Source: an uncultured Enterobacteriaceae bacterium (lineage in GTDB: Bacteria > Pseudomonadota > Gammaproteobacteria > Enterobacterales > Enterobacteriaceae). From it: DNA of 64,000 nucleotides. A program made the position numbers and the translations under genes. Where the stretch lies: positions 62,001 through 126,000 of the forward strand of contig CANRKT010000001.1 of assembly GCA_947631255.1 (NCBI GenBank), in the 5' to 3' direction. The notes under the pieces are model-generated. The model made no database searches. It had not been told where the DNA came from and was given only the letters and a program-made list of their open reading frames with translations. Shown here one piece after another: positions 1-8,689 of this stretch. Positions within the stretch are counted from its first letter, which is position 1, and every line of letters starts with the position of its first letter.

Positions 1-914
1 GGGCGATAGCACTTGCCCTGATGACGACACTGAAAGCAGGGGATCACCTGCTCATACCGGATACGGTCTATCGCCCGACAAGAGCTTTCTGCAATCAGAC
101 ACTGAAAAAGTTTGGTGTCACCACTACCTATTACGATCCTATGATTGGGGTGGGGATCACTGAATTGATCCGTCCTGAAACCAGTACGTTATTTTTAGAG
201 TCGCCAGGTTCACAGACTTTTGAGATCCAGGATATCCCGCTGCTCACCGAAATTGCACGTTCACGTGGTATTAAAACCATTATTGATAATACCTGGGCCA
301 CCCCGGTCTTTTTCCAGGCACATAAGCATGGCTGTGACCTCTCTGTAGAAGCAGGAACCAAGTATTTGAGTGGGCACTCTGATTTACTGATGGGGATGGT
401 CAGTGCTAATGCTGAAACCTGGCCTGAATTACGCGCAACTTATGACAGTATGGCGATGTTACCGGGGGCTGAAGATTGTTTCCTCGCATTACGCGGATTA
501 AGAACCTTACATATCCGTTTACAGGAGGCTGAAAGCCGTGCGCTGAAAGTGGCTCGCTGGCTGGAACAGCAGCCGGAAGTCAAAACCATTTTACATCCTG
601 CATTTGAAAACTGTCCGGGACATGAATTCTGGAAGCGTGATTTCACCGGATCAACGGGATTATTTTCAATTATCCTCGATCCTGCCTTTTCAAAATCTGC
701 TGTTACCGAGATGCTGAACGGACTCGAATTATTCGCTATGGGGTATTCCTGGGGCGGCTTTGAAAGCCTGATTATTCCTTTTGATTGCTCAGACTACCGG
801 ACGGCGACAACCTGGCAGGCAAAAGGAAAAACACTCCGTTTACAAATTGGTCTGGAAGATACCGACGACTTGATTAATGATTTACGTCAGGGGCTGGATC
901 GCTTGTATCTGTAA
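1..914 (+). CDS. metC: Cystathionine beta-lyase (MetC-type PLP enzyme), 5' end missing
   Basis: This is the 3' part of a Cys/Met-metabolism PLP-dependent enzyme that probably cleaves cystathionine to homocysteine, pyruvate and ammonia in methionine synthesis. The frame is open back to position 3 (A-L-I-A-L-A-L before the first ATG at 21), so the gene runs in from beyond the left edge. That first ATG is internal. Seen: the PLP lysine segment GTKYLSGHSD, the stretch HEFWKRDFTG that also occurs in E. coli MetC, AYSWGG-like YSWGGFES near the C-terminus, and a closing GLEDTDDLI, all in MetC order. About 300 of the usual 395 residues are present. It is followed by roughly 310 bases without a gene and then the nir operon, which looks independently transcribed. 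MetC is the best match, but a close paralogue (cystathionine gamma-lyase type) cannot be excluded without the N-terminus. Confidence 0.85.
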   Translation, partial: AIALALMTTLKAGDHLLIPDTVYRPTRAFCNQTLKKFGVTTTYYDPMIGVGITELIRPETSTLFLESPGSQTFEIQDIPLLTEIARSRGIKTIIDNTWATPVFFQAHKHGCDLSVEAGTKYLSGHSDLLMGMVSANAETWPELRATYDSMAMLPGAEDCFLALRGLRTLHIRLQEAESRALKVARWLEQQPEVKTILHPAFENCPGHEFWKRDFTGSTGLFSIILDPAFSKSAVTEMLNGLELFAMGYSWGGFESLIIPFDCSDYRTATTWQAKGKTLRLQIGLEDTDDLINDLRQGLDRLYL

Positions 915-1157
915 ACCTAATGTCACGTTAAAAGCGGATAGTTTTTTCCTAAAGCTATCGATTAATATGGCTGTCAGAGATGGCGGCTGTTTGCATACCT
1001 GATAAAACGAGCCCTGAATGGGTGATCATGCCGAAAAATACGCGATTTATTACCCCTGCCACCATATTTAAATATAATTTTATGTTGTTGATATTTAATG
1101 TAAAAAAAGGTTTTTAAACGTAATGAATGAGAGCTGCTAAAATATTTAAAGATGTAT
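915..1157. other. Intergenic spacer metC-nirB
   Basis: This gene-free stretch between metC and the nir promoter is AT-rich in its second half. No convincing terminator hairpin with a T-run and no NarL heptamer pair in the E. coli arrangement was found. It is presumably the upstream regulatory region of nirB. Confidence 0.4.
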
Positions 1158-1171
1158 TTGATTTGTATCAA
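1158..1171 (+). promoter_or_regulatory. FNR box of the nirBDC promoter
   Basis: TTGAT-TTGT-ATCAA is a perfect match to the FNR consensus TTGATnnnnATCAA. Its centre lies near 1164.5. A possible -10 element (TAAAGT, 1193-1198) would put the start site near 1206, so the FNR site would sit at about -41.5, the class II position known for E. coli nirB. This predicts anaerobic activation of nirBDC. Confidence 0.85.
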
Positions 1172-1230
1172 TACAAAAAGTAGCTGAATCGGTAAAGTAG
1201 GTACCAATAAAAAAGATTGAGGCAATGTTG

Positions 1231-3783
1231 ATGAGCAAACTCAAAATCGCAGTTATCGGCAACGGCATGGTGGGTCATCGTTTTATCGAAGACTTACTGG
1301 ATAAAGCCCCGTCTGACCAATTTGAAATCACGGTATTTTGTGAAGAACCCCGCAAAGCTTATGACCGTGTTCACCTGTCTTCTTACTTTTCCCACCACAC
1401 CGCTGAAGAACTCTCCTTAGTACGCGAAGGTTACTATGAAAAGCACGGTGTAGAAGTGCTGGTTGGCGAACGTGCTATTACGATTAACCGTCAGGATAAG
1501 CTGATTCACTCGAATACCGGGCGAAGCATCTATTATGACAAACTGGTTATGGCCACGGGTTCTTATCCTTGGGTTCCGTCTATCAAAGGGGCAGATACTC
1601 AGGATTGCTTTGTCTATCGGACCATTGAAGATTTGAATGCGATTGAAGCCTGTGCCCGTCGCAGCAAACGTGGTGCGGTAGTCGGTGGGGGCTTATTAGG
1701 GCTTGAAGCCGCAGGCGCATTAAAAAACCTCGGTATGGAAACGCATGTCATTGAATTTGCCCCTATGCTGATGGCTGAACAGCTTGACCAGATGGGTGGC
1801 GAGCAGCTTCGTAGTAAAATTGAACGTCTCGGCGTACAGGTCCATACCAATAAAAACACCTTAGAAATTGTTCAACAAGGTAACGAGGCACGTAAAACCA
1901 TGCTGTTTGCAGATGGTAGTGCGCTAGAAATTGACTTTATTGTCTTCTCTACTGGTATTCACGCGCAGGATAAACTGGCCGCTCAGTGTGGGCTGGAAAT
2001 TGCTACTCCACGCGGTGGTATTGCCATTAATAATTACTGCCAGACCTCAGATCCCGATGTTTATGCTATCGGTGAATGTGCCAGCTGGAATAACCAAATC
2101 TTTGGTTTAGTGGCGCCGGGTTACAAAATGGCTCAGGTTGCAGTAGATAATCTGCTGGGTAATAAGAGTCAATTTACCGGGGCGGATATGAGTGCCAAGC
2201 TTAAATTACTTGGTGTGGATGTTGGCGGCATTGGTGATACCCACGGTCGTACGCCAAATACTCGCAGTTATGTCTATCTCGATGAAAATAAAGAAGTCTA
2301 TAAACGTCTCATTGTCAGTGAAGATAATAAAACTTTACTGGGAGCCGTTCTGGTGGGGGACACCAGTGATTATGGCAACTTGTTACAGCTGGTGCTGAAC
2401 GCCATTGAATTACCGGAAAATCCCGATACGCTGATTTTACCTTCTTATGGCAACAGCCCTAAGTCAGCGCTGGGTGTTGATAAACTGCCTGATAGTGCGC
2501 AAATCTGTTCCTGCTTTGACGTGACTAAAGGTGATCTGGTTAAGGCTATTGGCAAGGGCTGTCATACCGTTGCCGCTTTGAAGGCTGAAACTAAAGCCGG
2601 TACTGGATGCGGCGGCTGTATTCCGCTGGTTACCCAGGTTCTCAATGCCGAACTGGCGAAAGCGGGTATCGAAACGAGCAATAACCTGTGTGAGCATTTC
2701 GCATTCTCACGCCAGGAGCTTTACCATTTAATCCGCGTCGAAGGTATCAAGTCTTTTGAGCAATTGCTGCATAAATACGGGAAAGGCTACGGATGTGAAG
2801 TGTGTAAACCTACCGTCGGTTCTCTGTTAGCCTCCTGCTGGAATAATTATATTCTCGAACCGGAACTGACTCCGTTGCAGGATACTAACGATAACTTCCT
2901 CGGCAATATTCAGAAAGACGGGACCTACTCTGTTATTCCACGTTCTGCTGGGGGTGAAATTACACCAGAAGGCTTAATGGAAATCGGCCGTATCTCTCGG
3001 GAATATAATCTGTATACCAAAATAACCGGTTCACAGCGTATCGGGATGTTTGGCGCGCAGAAAGATGACTTACCAGAAATCTGGCGTCAGTTAATCAATG
3101 CTGGTTTTGAAACCGGTCATGCTTATGCCAAAGCTTTACGTATGGCGAAAACCTGTGTCGGTAGCACCTGGTGTCGTTACGGTGTGGGTGACAGTGTTGG
3201 CTTCGGTGTCGAGTTAGAGAATCGCTATAAGGGTATTCGTACCCCGCATAAAATGAAGTTTGGTGTCTCTGGCTGTACGCGGGAATGTGCTGAGGCTCAG
3301 GGTAAAGATGTTGGGATTATCGCGACAGAAAAAGGCTGGAACCTCTACGTTTGTGGTAATGGGGGAATGAAACCACGCCATGCAGATTTGCTGGCGGCTG
3401 ATCTCGACCGCGAAACCGTTATCACCTATATCGACCGCTTTATGATGTTCTATATCCGTACTGCCGATAAACTGAATCGCACCTCAGTCTGGCTTGAGAA
3501 TCTGGAAGGTGGCGTTGACTACCTGCGCAGCGTCATCATTGATGACAAACTGAACCTTAATGCTCAGCTGGAAAGCGAACTGGCTCGTCTGCGTGAGAAA
3601 GTTATCTGTGAATGGCGTGAGACTGTCGACAGTCCTGAAGCTCAGGTTCGTTTCAGCCACTTTATCAATAGCACATTGCGTGATCCGAATGTGCAGACCG
3701 TTAGCGAGCGTGAACAACATCGTCCTGCTACACCTTATGAACGCATCCCAGTAACCTTGCTGGATATGGAGGAGCAGCTATGA
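1231..3783 (+). CDS. nirB: Nitrite reductase (NADH) large subunit NirB
   Basis: Cytosolic siroheme and Fe-S enzyme that reduces nitrite to ammonium with NADH. Domains in order: FAD/NAD-binding pyridine nucleotide oxidoreductase (GNGMVG near residue 8, GGGLLGLEAAG near 155), a BFD-type [2Fe-2S] region with paired cysteines (CSCFD, later CGGC), then the sulfite/nitrite reductase half with the C-x5-C and C-x3-C siroheme/4Fe-4S ligands (TCVGSTWC and GCTREC). Length is 850 aa against 847 in E. coli. I chose the ATG at 1231 over the in-frame ATG at 1225 because GAGG at 1219-1222 is 8 nt from 1231 but only 2 nt from 1225, and the protein then begins MSKLKIAVIG like its relatives. The last codons overlap nirD (ATGA). 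FNR control is visible upstream. Confidence 0.97.
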   Translation: MSKLKIAVIGNGMVGHRFIEDLLDKAPSDQFEITVFCEEPRKAYDRVHLSSYFSHHTAEELSLVREGYYEKHGVEVLVGERAITINRQDKLIHSNTGRSIYYDKLVMATGSYPWVPSIKGADTQDCFVYRTIEDLNAIEACARRSKRGAVVGGGLLGLEAAGALKNLGMETHVIEFAPMLMAEQLDQMGGEQLRSKIERLGVQVHTNKNTLEIVQQGNEARKTMLFADGSALEIDFIVFSTGIHAQDKLAAQCGLEIATPRGGIAINNYCQTSDPDVYAIGECASWNNQIFGLVAPGYKMAQVAVDNLLGNKSQFTGADMSAKLKLLGVDVGGIGDTHGRTPNTRSYVYLDENKEVYKRLIVSEDNKTLLGAVLVGDTSDYGNLLQLVLNAIELPENPDTLILPSYGNSPKSALGVDKLPDSAQICSCFDVTKGDLVKAIGKGCHTVAALKAETKAGTGCGGCIPLVTQVLNAELAKAGIETSNNLCEHFAFSRQELYHLIRVEGIKSFEQLLHKYGKGYGCEVCKPTVGSLLASCWNNYILEPELTPLQDTNDNFLGNIQKDGTYSVIPRSAGGEITPEGLMEIGRISREYNLYTKITGSQRIGMFGAQKDDLPEIWRQLINAGFETGHAYAKALRMAKTCVGSTWCRYGVGDSVGFGVELENRYKGIRTPHKMKFGVSGCTRECAEAQGKDVGIIATEKGWNLYVCGNGGMKPRHADLLAADLDRETVITYIDRFMMFYIRTADKLNRTSVWLENLEGGVDYLRSVIIDDKLNLNAQLESELARLREKVICEWRETVDSPEAQVRFSHFINSTLRDPNVQTVSEREQHRPATPYERIPVTLLDMEEQL

Positions 3784-4106
3784 GTCAGTGGCACACCGTT
3801 TGTCAGCTGAGTGACATATTACCTGAAACAGGCGTTTGTGCGCTGGTGGAAGGGGAACAAGTCGCTATCTTCCGTCCCTATAACGATGAGCAAGTCTATG
3901 CTCTCAGTAATATTGACCCTTTCTTTGAAGCAAGCGTGTTATCGCGGGGACTGATTGCTGAGCATCATAACGAGCTGTGGATAACCAGTCCGTTGAAAAA
4001 ACAACATTTTCGTTTAAGCGACGGCTACTGCATGGAAGATGAGTCCTATTCCATCGCGCATTTTGCGGCTCGCGTTGAAAATGGCGTAGTACAAATAAAA
4101 GCATAG
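3780..4106 (+). CDS. nirD: Nitrite reductase small subunit NirD
   Basis: Small Rieske-like subunit of the cytosolic NADH-nitrite reductase, 108 aa, the same length as E. coli NirD. It starts inside the nirB stop (ATGA overlap), which implies translational coupling and a 1:1 complex with NirB. The sequence begins MSQWHTVCQLSDILPETGVCALVEGEQVAIFRP in the family pattern; the Rieske fold is kept although NirD proteins lack cluster-binding cysteine/histidine pairs. A strong hairpin follows at 4117-4141 before nirC. Confidence 0.95.
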   Translation: MSQWHTVCQLSDILPETGVCALVEGEQVAIFRPYNDEQVYALSNIDPFFEASVLSRGLIAEHHNELWITSPLKKQHFRLSDGYCMEDESYSIAHFAARVENGVVQIKA

Positions 4107-4116
4107 TCACTGACCT

Positions 4117-4141
4117 GTCGGGCCTCTTCTTGAGGCCCGAC
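4117..4141 (+). terminator. Hairpin between nirD and nirC
   Basis: GTCGGGCCTC is paired with GAGGCCCGAC around a 5-nt loop, 10 bp in all. There is no T-run behind it, so it may act as a partial terminator or mRNA-stabilising structure that lowers nirC relative to nirBD. Confidence 0.6.
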
Positions 4142-4276
4142 CTGAATAGAATCAGGGCGAGCAAGATACTTAGCTGCTTTTAATTTCATGGAGTCAGCCA
4201 TCTTATTGTCTGCATCAATATTTTCTCCTGAGATTTTTGGGACAGCAGCATTCATTTACTTTGCAGGAAAATAACT

Positions 4277-5098
4277 ATGTTCACTGACACTATTAATAAG
4301 TGTGCAGCTAATGCCGGGCGTATTCAGCGACTTTCCTCTACTAACCCAATTGCATTCTGGGTGAGTTCGATGATGGCGGGTGCTTACGTTGGGTTTGGTA
4401 TTATTCTGATTTTTACGCTGGGCAACTTGTTAGATCCTTCATTACGACCGTTGGTGATGGGGGCGACTTTTGGTATCGCTTTAACCCTGGTCATTATTGC
4501 AGGCTCTGAATTGTTTACCGGCCATACTATGTTTCTCACGCTCGGGGTTAAAGCAGGTACTCTTTCGCAGGGCCAGATGTGGGCGATTCTGCCTCAGACC
4601 TGGCTGGGTAACTTGCTCGGTTCAGTCTTTATTGCCTTACTCTATAACTGGGGAGGCGGTGCACTGTTACCCCTCGATACCAGTCTGGTACATAGCACCG
4701 CTCTGGCGAAAACGACGGCGCCAGCCATGACCCTCTTCTTTAAAGGCATCCTGTGTAACTGGCTGGTGTGTCTGGCAATTTGGATGGCTATTCGTACTGA
4801 AGGTGCCGCGAAGTTCCTGGCTATCTGGTGGTGTCTGTTAGCCTTTATTGCTTCCGGTTATGAACACTCAGTTGCCAATATGACGCTGCTTGCTTTGTCA
4901 TGGCTGGGGAACCATTCAGAAGCTTATACCTTGTCTGGAATTGGCCACAACTTACTGTGGGTGACTCTGGGTAATATGTTCTCGGGAATGATTTTCATGG
5001 GCCTGGGTTACTGGTATGCGACGCCAAAAGCAGAGCGTCCGAAAGCATCAGACAGTATTGAAGGGCAGGATCTTACCGATAAGAAAGTGACTTCCTGA
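4277..5098 (+). CDS. nirC: Nitrite channel/transporter NirC
   Basis: Inner-membrane nitrite channel of the formate/nitrite transporter (FNT) family, which imports nitrite for NirBD. The 273 aa compare with about 268 in E. coli. Six hydrophobic segments can be traced from residue 30 on, with the FNT-type stretch GSELFTGHTMF near residue 77 and EHSVANM, the usual FNT helix-5 signature, near 197. A 170-base spacer with a hairpin separates it from nirD. cysG, which follows nirC in E. coli, is absent; a terminator and the convergent pectin cluster follow directly. Confidence 0.95.
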   Translation: MFTDTINKCAANAGRIQRLSSTNPIAFWVSSMMAGAYVGFGIILIFTLGNLLDPSLRPLVMGATFGIALTLVIIAGSELFTGHTMFLTLGVKAGTLSQGQMWAILPQTWLGNLLGSVFIALLYNWGGGALLPLDTSLVHSTALAKTTAPAMTLFFKGILCNWLVCLAIWMAIRTEGAAKFLAIWWCLLAFIASGYEHSVANMTLLALSWLGNHSEAYTLSGIGHNLLWVTLGNMFSGMIFMGLGYWYATPKAERPKASDSIEGQDLTDKKVTS

Positions 5099-5120
5099 TA
5101 ATCGTTTTCTTATGTGTTAT

Positions 5121-5156
5121 AAAATGGCATCGCTGAATTAGCGATGCCATTTTTTT
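5121..5156. terminator. Bidirectional rho-independent terminator after nirC
   Basis: AAAATGGCATCGCT is paired with AGCGATGCCATTTT around a short loop, followed by a T-run on the plus strand and by Ts on the minus strand. It ends nirC and also the convergent pectate lyase gene. Confidence 0.9.
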
Positions 5157-5161
5157 AAGTA

Positions 5162-6880
5162 TTATTTTTTATTATTAGGTTTCAGTTGCTCGCCAATTTT
5201 CAGCGCAAACAGCTCTTCATCACGGGTCGATATACGCACTGAACCGTCAGGCATACGATAAGCCCCCTCGGTAAAACCTGAACCATTCAGGAAAGGTGCA
5301 ACGGCAGCGGGTTTATTCTGTAATACTGCCTCAAGAGCGAGCAGGGCATAAGGGGCGATATTATCAACACTGGCATACTGGACATCTTTATTATCAACAA
5401 AGAAACCATTTAGCTGTTTGTTTTCAATAATATTATCGGCAACTTTTTCCGCAAGTTTGAGATAGTCTTTATGTCCGGTTGCCTGAGCCAAGTCGATCAA
5501 CGCAAAAATGGAGTAGGGATCGCTATTGCTGGTGCCCATATTGAGTTTTGCATTCTGGCCACCCGGCGCACCGATATCTCCCAGCTCCTGACCTTTAGCA
5601 ATACCACGTACGGCTTTCCACAGTTCATCATCCTGCTCAATGCCATAAGCACGGGCATAGGAGAGGAGGAATTCATTACCTGCTTTATAAGGCGTGAGCG
5701 TGGTGCCTTTTTTACCGTAATAACCGTCGCGTGGCAGAACGTAGTTTGATAAATCAGTCCCGTTTGCCAGCATCGGTCTGAAGGTGTTGTTGCTTTCATC
5801 ATAGGCGTAATGAGCAAAGGCTTTCAGGCCGTCGAGAGTCCATTTCTTAAGGTCTGCACCCTGACTACCTAATTCATTTGCCAGTGCCAGCTGCATCAGG
5901 GCATTTTCAGAATAGATAGTACTGGTACGTCCTTTCAGCATCATATTACCTTCCAGTGCATCCGGGCCAAATTCCGGGCCAAACTGACGCTGGGCACGAT
6001 CGCCAAATTTCGAATGGGTATTACTGTCGTCAGTCGGTTTTTCGCGTTGTAGTGCCTGAGTAAACTGATAAACACCCAGCCCGGTTTTTTTATCCCGAGG
6101 TAACACATATTGTTGTGCTAAACGCTGAGCCCAGGCTAAGGCTTCGGGTTCATTATTATATTTAGACAGCAGTGCGGCAGAGTAAATCAGGTCATTGCCA
6201 GCATTCAGGAAGCTCAGACCTTTAGTGGCAAAGAATGGAGGCTGCTGAACAAAACTGCTTTCCCACAGATCACCCATTGGTTTGTTATATTCACCGTGAC
6301 GACTGGTCTCCATGATATTCCAGTCATAAACGTGGGCATTCCAGAAGCCGCGAATAAAACGTACTGTGGGCTCTTTATCGACGGTAAACATCATTTCATA
6401 GTATGGATAGGCATTCTTTAACTCGTGAACCTGCTCTTTCTCACTCGGGCCTTCTGGTTCCAGCGATTTTAGATCAACGAATCGATGACCACCCCAAATC
6501 AGTAATCCGCTATCATCCTGGTAGTGATCAAAATAATATTTTGCTGTCTCTTCGGCGCGTTGTTTATATTTTTCATCGCCAGTCAGATTACTGAGCCCCA
6601 CCAGAACACGCATCAGATTTTGTTGAGCAGAGAAGTTGGACAACACAGCGGTGCGGCCATCAGGGAAAATCCACTCCATTTGCTCACCGGTTCTTGGGTT
6701 AACACCGCTGGCTAATAAAGGGCTTGGCGTTGCGCCATGATATTTATCTCCGGCTTTATCCAGCACTGTATCGGCAAAGGTTTTAACTGCCTGTAAGCGC
6801 TGCTGGCTATCGGCAAGAGCAACGGAGCTGGTTGCCATAAGGAGCACACAGCAAAGACGTAATGGAAATCGAGTATTCAT
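5162..6880 (-). CDS. pelY: Periplasmic pectate lyase, polysaccharide lyase family 2
   Basis: Family PL2 lyase that cuts oligogalacturonides by beta-elimination. The N-terminus is a clear Sec signal peptide (basic start, hydrophobic core, cleavage near VALA-DSQ around residue 23), so it should work in the periplasm. This fits the exported PelY/PelP branch of PL2 and not the cytosolic PelW branch. The 572 aa are the normal PL2 length. Sequence runs such as GNMMLKGRTSTIYSENALM and MGTSNSDPYSIFALIDLA are typical of the (alpha/alpha)7 barrel of the family. Its start lies 8 nt after the pemA stop, so the two are one transcription unit, letting demethylation precede cleavage. The symbol pelY follows Yersinia usage; pelP would be the Dickeya-style choice. 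Confidence 0.88.
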   Translation of the reverse strand: MNTRFPLRLCCVLLMATSSVALADSQQRLQAVKTFADTVLDKAGDKYHGATPSPLLASGVNPRTGEQMEWIFPDGRTAVLSNFSAQQNLMRVLVGLSNLTGDEKYKQRAEETAKYYFDHYQDDSGLLIWGGHRFVDLKSLEPEGPSEKEQVHELKNAYPYYEMMFTVDKEPTVRFIRGFWNAHVYDWNIMETSRHGEYNKPMGDLWESSFVQQPPFFATKGLSFLNAGNDLIYSAALLSKYNNEPEALAWAQRLAQQYVLPRDKKTGLGVYQFTQALQREKPTDDSNTHSKFGDRAQRQFGPEFGPDALEGNMMLKGRTSTIYSENALMQLALANELGSQGADLKKWTLDGLKAFAHYAYDESNNTFRPMLANGTDLSNYVLPRDGYYGKKGTTLTPYKAGNEFLLSYARAYGIEQDDELWKAVRGIAKGQELGDIGAPGGQNAKLNMGTSNSDPYSIFALIDLAQATGHKDYLKLAEKVADNIIENKQLNGFFVDNKDVQYASVDNIAPYALLALEAVLQNKPAAVAPFLNGSGFTEGAYRMPDGSVRISTRDEELFALKIGEQLKPNNKK

Positions 6881-6888
6881 AAGAAATC

Positions 6889-7974
6889 CTATTGAAGTTG
6901 TGATGGTGGCCAGTCAGAAAAGATATTTTTTACACTGTACTGCTCGGCTTGAGAGGCACTTATGGCATATTTCTCACCCCCTTGATTAGCACCAGGTCCG
7001 CGACTACTGTATTCATAGAAACGGCTGTCTTCAGGATGGAACCAGATTCTCTCACCCGCTTTATCTTTACCGGACATCTTGTCCCAGCCATAAATATGGT
7101 CATCGATTTCGCTGTTAATAAACGTAGATAAACCAATAGCCTGGGGATCAGCATAGCGCCCGTCATCAAACTGAGTGGTAGGGTGCCATGGGCGGCCAAG
7201 AGCAAAACTTTTTGCCGGAACGCCGGGTTCTTTCAATAATTTACTGTCGATAAAAATCAGCCCGTAAGGAGCGTTCACATTGGTTGAGGGAGCAGTGATA
7301 TAGCCAAGGGGAGGAGCGATATCGTCTCGCGCTCGGGCAATGATGTCGCATCGTTCAAAAACGGCGGTGCCGGAGCCAAAGATAAAGTCGACATGACCGC
7401 TGATTGTGCAGTCGGTAAAGTAACTTCTGCTGCCGGTTTTGCTATAAAACGTATCTTGATACCCTTCCAGGCGAACATGTCTGAAACGGGCTTCATCGAC
7501 ATTATCCGCCACCAGTAATGCCACCGCCTGGGTATCTTTCAGCTTTTGCGGGGAATCATCCGGTAGTGCTTGGTTCGCAGGAAAATCAAAACTATTACGC
7601 ACGGTGAGATTTTCTAGCGTGACACCATTAGCTTTAATTTCTATGGTACTGGTACGCGATGTTCCTAGTTTTTTCCCTGTGCTATCAAGCTGACCGGCAG
7701 GCGTGTTGGCTTCGATAATGGTTTTATCTTCTGACTCGCCTACCAAAGTCACGGGTTTATCAATCACTAGTCGTTCTTGCCAGTTGCCATCTGTTACCAG
7801 AATACGCCAGGGTTTTCCGTCTGCTGGAGCAGCGTCGAGAGCCTGTTTAACCGAGCCAAAATGTCCGGTTTCAGGGGAAGGCGAAACTATCGCATCCCAT
7901 TGTGAAGCTAAAGCCTGGGTTGAGCACAATACTGCTCCACCGAGTAATAAAGTGATAACCAGATTTTTATTCAC
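6889..7974 (-). CDS. pemA: Pectin methylesterase (pectinesterase, CE8)
   Basis: Carbohydrate esterase family 8 enzyme that removes methyl groups from pectin so that pectate lyases can act. 361 aa with a signal peptide cleaved near ALA-SQWD (residue 23). The catalytic region is visible around residues 165-200: GYQDTFY and GHVDFIFGSGTAVF carry the two catalytic aspartates of the family; the later GRPWHP holds the substrate-binding Arg and Trp. No lipobox is present, so it is soluble periplasmic or secreted (PemA type), not the lipoprotein PemB type. It lies upstream of the PL2 lyase in the same operon and downstream of the CBM32-like gene, from which a strong hairpin separates it. Confidence 0.93.
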   Translation of the reverse strand: MNKNLVITLLLGGAVLCSTQALASQWDAIVSPSPETGHFGSVKQALDAAPADGKPWRILVTDGNWQERLVIDKPVTLVGESEDKTIIEANTPAGQLDSTGKKLGTSRTSTIEIKANGVTLENLTVRNSFDFPANQALPDDSPQKLKDTQAVALLVADNVDEARFRHVRLEGYQDTFYSKTGSRSYFTDCTISGHVDFIFGSGTAVFERCDIIARARDDIAPPLGYITAPSTNVNAPYGLIFIDSKLLKEPGVPAKSFALGRPWHPTTQFDDGRYADPQAIGLSTFINSEIDDHIYGWDKMSGKDKAGERIWFHPEDSRFYEYSSRGPGANQGGEKYAISASQAEQYSVKNIFSDWPPSQLQ

Positions 7975-8050
7975 CGTTTTTCCTTCTGATTGATGTTTAT
8001 GAGCTGTATTTGGAGCGGGGAAGTAAAAACTCAGTAAGAATAGTGAGGTA

Positions 8051-8104
8051 AAACGGCGGCACCAAAAAAGCGTGGGATTGAATCACTTTTTCGGTGCGCC
8101 GTTT
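8051..8104. terminator. Long hairpin between the CBM32-like gene and pemA
   Basis: AAACGGCGGCACC...AAAAAG is matched by CTTTTTCGGTGCGCCGTTT with a single bulge, about 18 bp. It directly follows the CBM32-like stop on the minus strand and lies 77 nt upstream of the pemA start. It probably terminates or attenuates the upstream gene. Confidence 0.7.
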
Positions 8105-8107
8105 ATA

Positions 8108-8608
8108 TCAAGGCAATGTCGTCTCTGGGAGGGCTTCGTTTGAGTTCACATCAACCTCAATCAGTGCACTCCATTTATTAGCATTGGTACCATTAACATT
8201 GATCTTCAGATAACGTGCATCACGCGGTGTCTTCAGAACAAATTTTTCGCCCTTGTCATATTTATCAGATGTCTCTAAGTCAGTGGCTAAGGGGGTCCAG
8301 GTGCTATTATCAGTCGAGGTTAATAGATCAAACTTCAGACGGCGTTCAGTGGGCTTGAATGGGATTAATACAATATTATTAATCTTCATATCACTTTTTA
8401 ATTTTAACGTCGCGGAGTTACCGAGTCCATTAACCGCCCAGCGGGTTTTGATATTACCGTCAATCATATTTCCCGGACGGTGGTTTTTATCTTCATCAAA
8501 TCCAGTAGCACTAACACTTTCAATGTTGTTTGCAAAAGCTAAACCTGAATAGAACACCAGTGTTGAGGCTGCAAACAGGCTCAGCAAACTACGTTTCTTT
8601 AATGACAT
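8108..8608 (-). CDS. Secreted solitary CBM32-like (F5/8 type C) galacturonan-binding protein
   Basis: 166 aa with a signal peptide cut near AFA-NNIES (residue 26), followed by a single discoidin/F5-8C-type beta-sandwich. Visible: PGNMIDGNIKTRWA near residue 46, the classic D-G-x-x-x-T-R-W start of these domains, and ARYLKINVNGTNANKWSALIEVDV at the end. No enzyme domain is attached. A free-standing periplasmic CBM32 of Yersinia enterocolitica that binds polygalacturonate has the same architecture and genomic setting, so this is probably its orthologue. It may hold oligogalacturonides in the periplasm for PelY and PelX. Function comes from family knowledge and context; binding residues were not checked one by one. 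Confidence 0.82.
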   Translation of the reverse strand: MSLKKRSLLSLFAASTLVFYSGLAFANNIESVSATGFDEDKNHRPGNMIDGNIKTRWAVNGLGNSATLKLKSDMKINNIVLIPFKPTERRLKFDLLTSTDNSTWTPLATDLETSDKYDKGEKFVLKTPRDARYLKINVNGTNANKWSALIEVDVNSNEALPETTLP

Positions 8609-8646
8609 AAATCCTCCTGGGAAGGAGACATAACATTAGGTTTTAC

Positions 8647-8680
8647 CGATAGCCAAGTCATATTAATGGCTGGCTTATCG
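8647..8680. terminator. Imperfect hairpin between porin and CBM32-like gene
   Basis: CGATAGCCA faces TGGCTTATCG with one bulge. A T-rich run follows only on the plus strand, so its role for the minus-strand genes is uncertain. Confidence 0.35.
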
Positions 8681-8689
8681 TATTTTTTA

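Noticed and set aside
5162-6880. Cytosolic PelW instead of an exported PL2 lyase
   Set aside because: A clear signal peptide is present.
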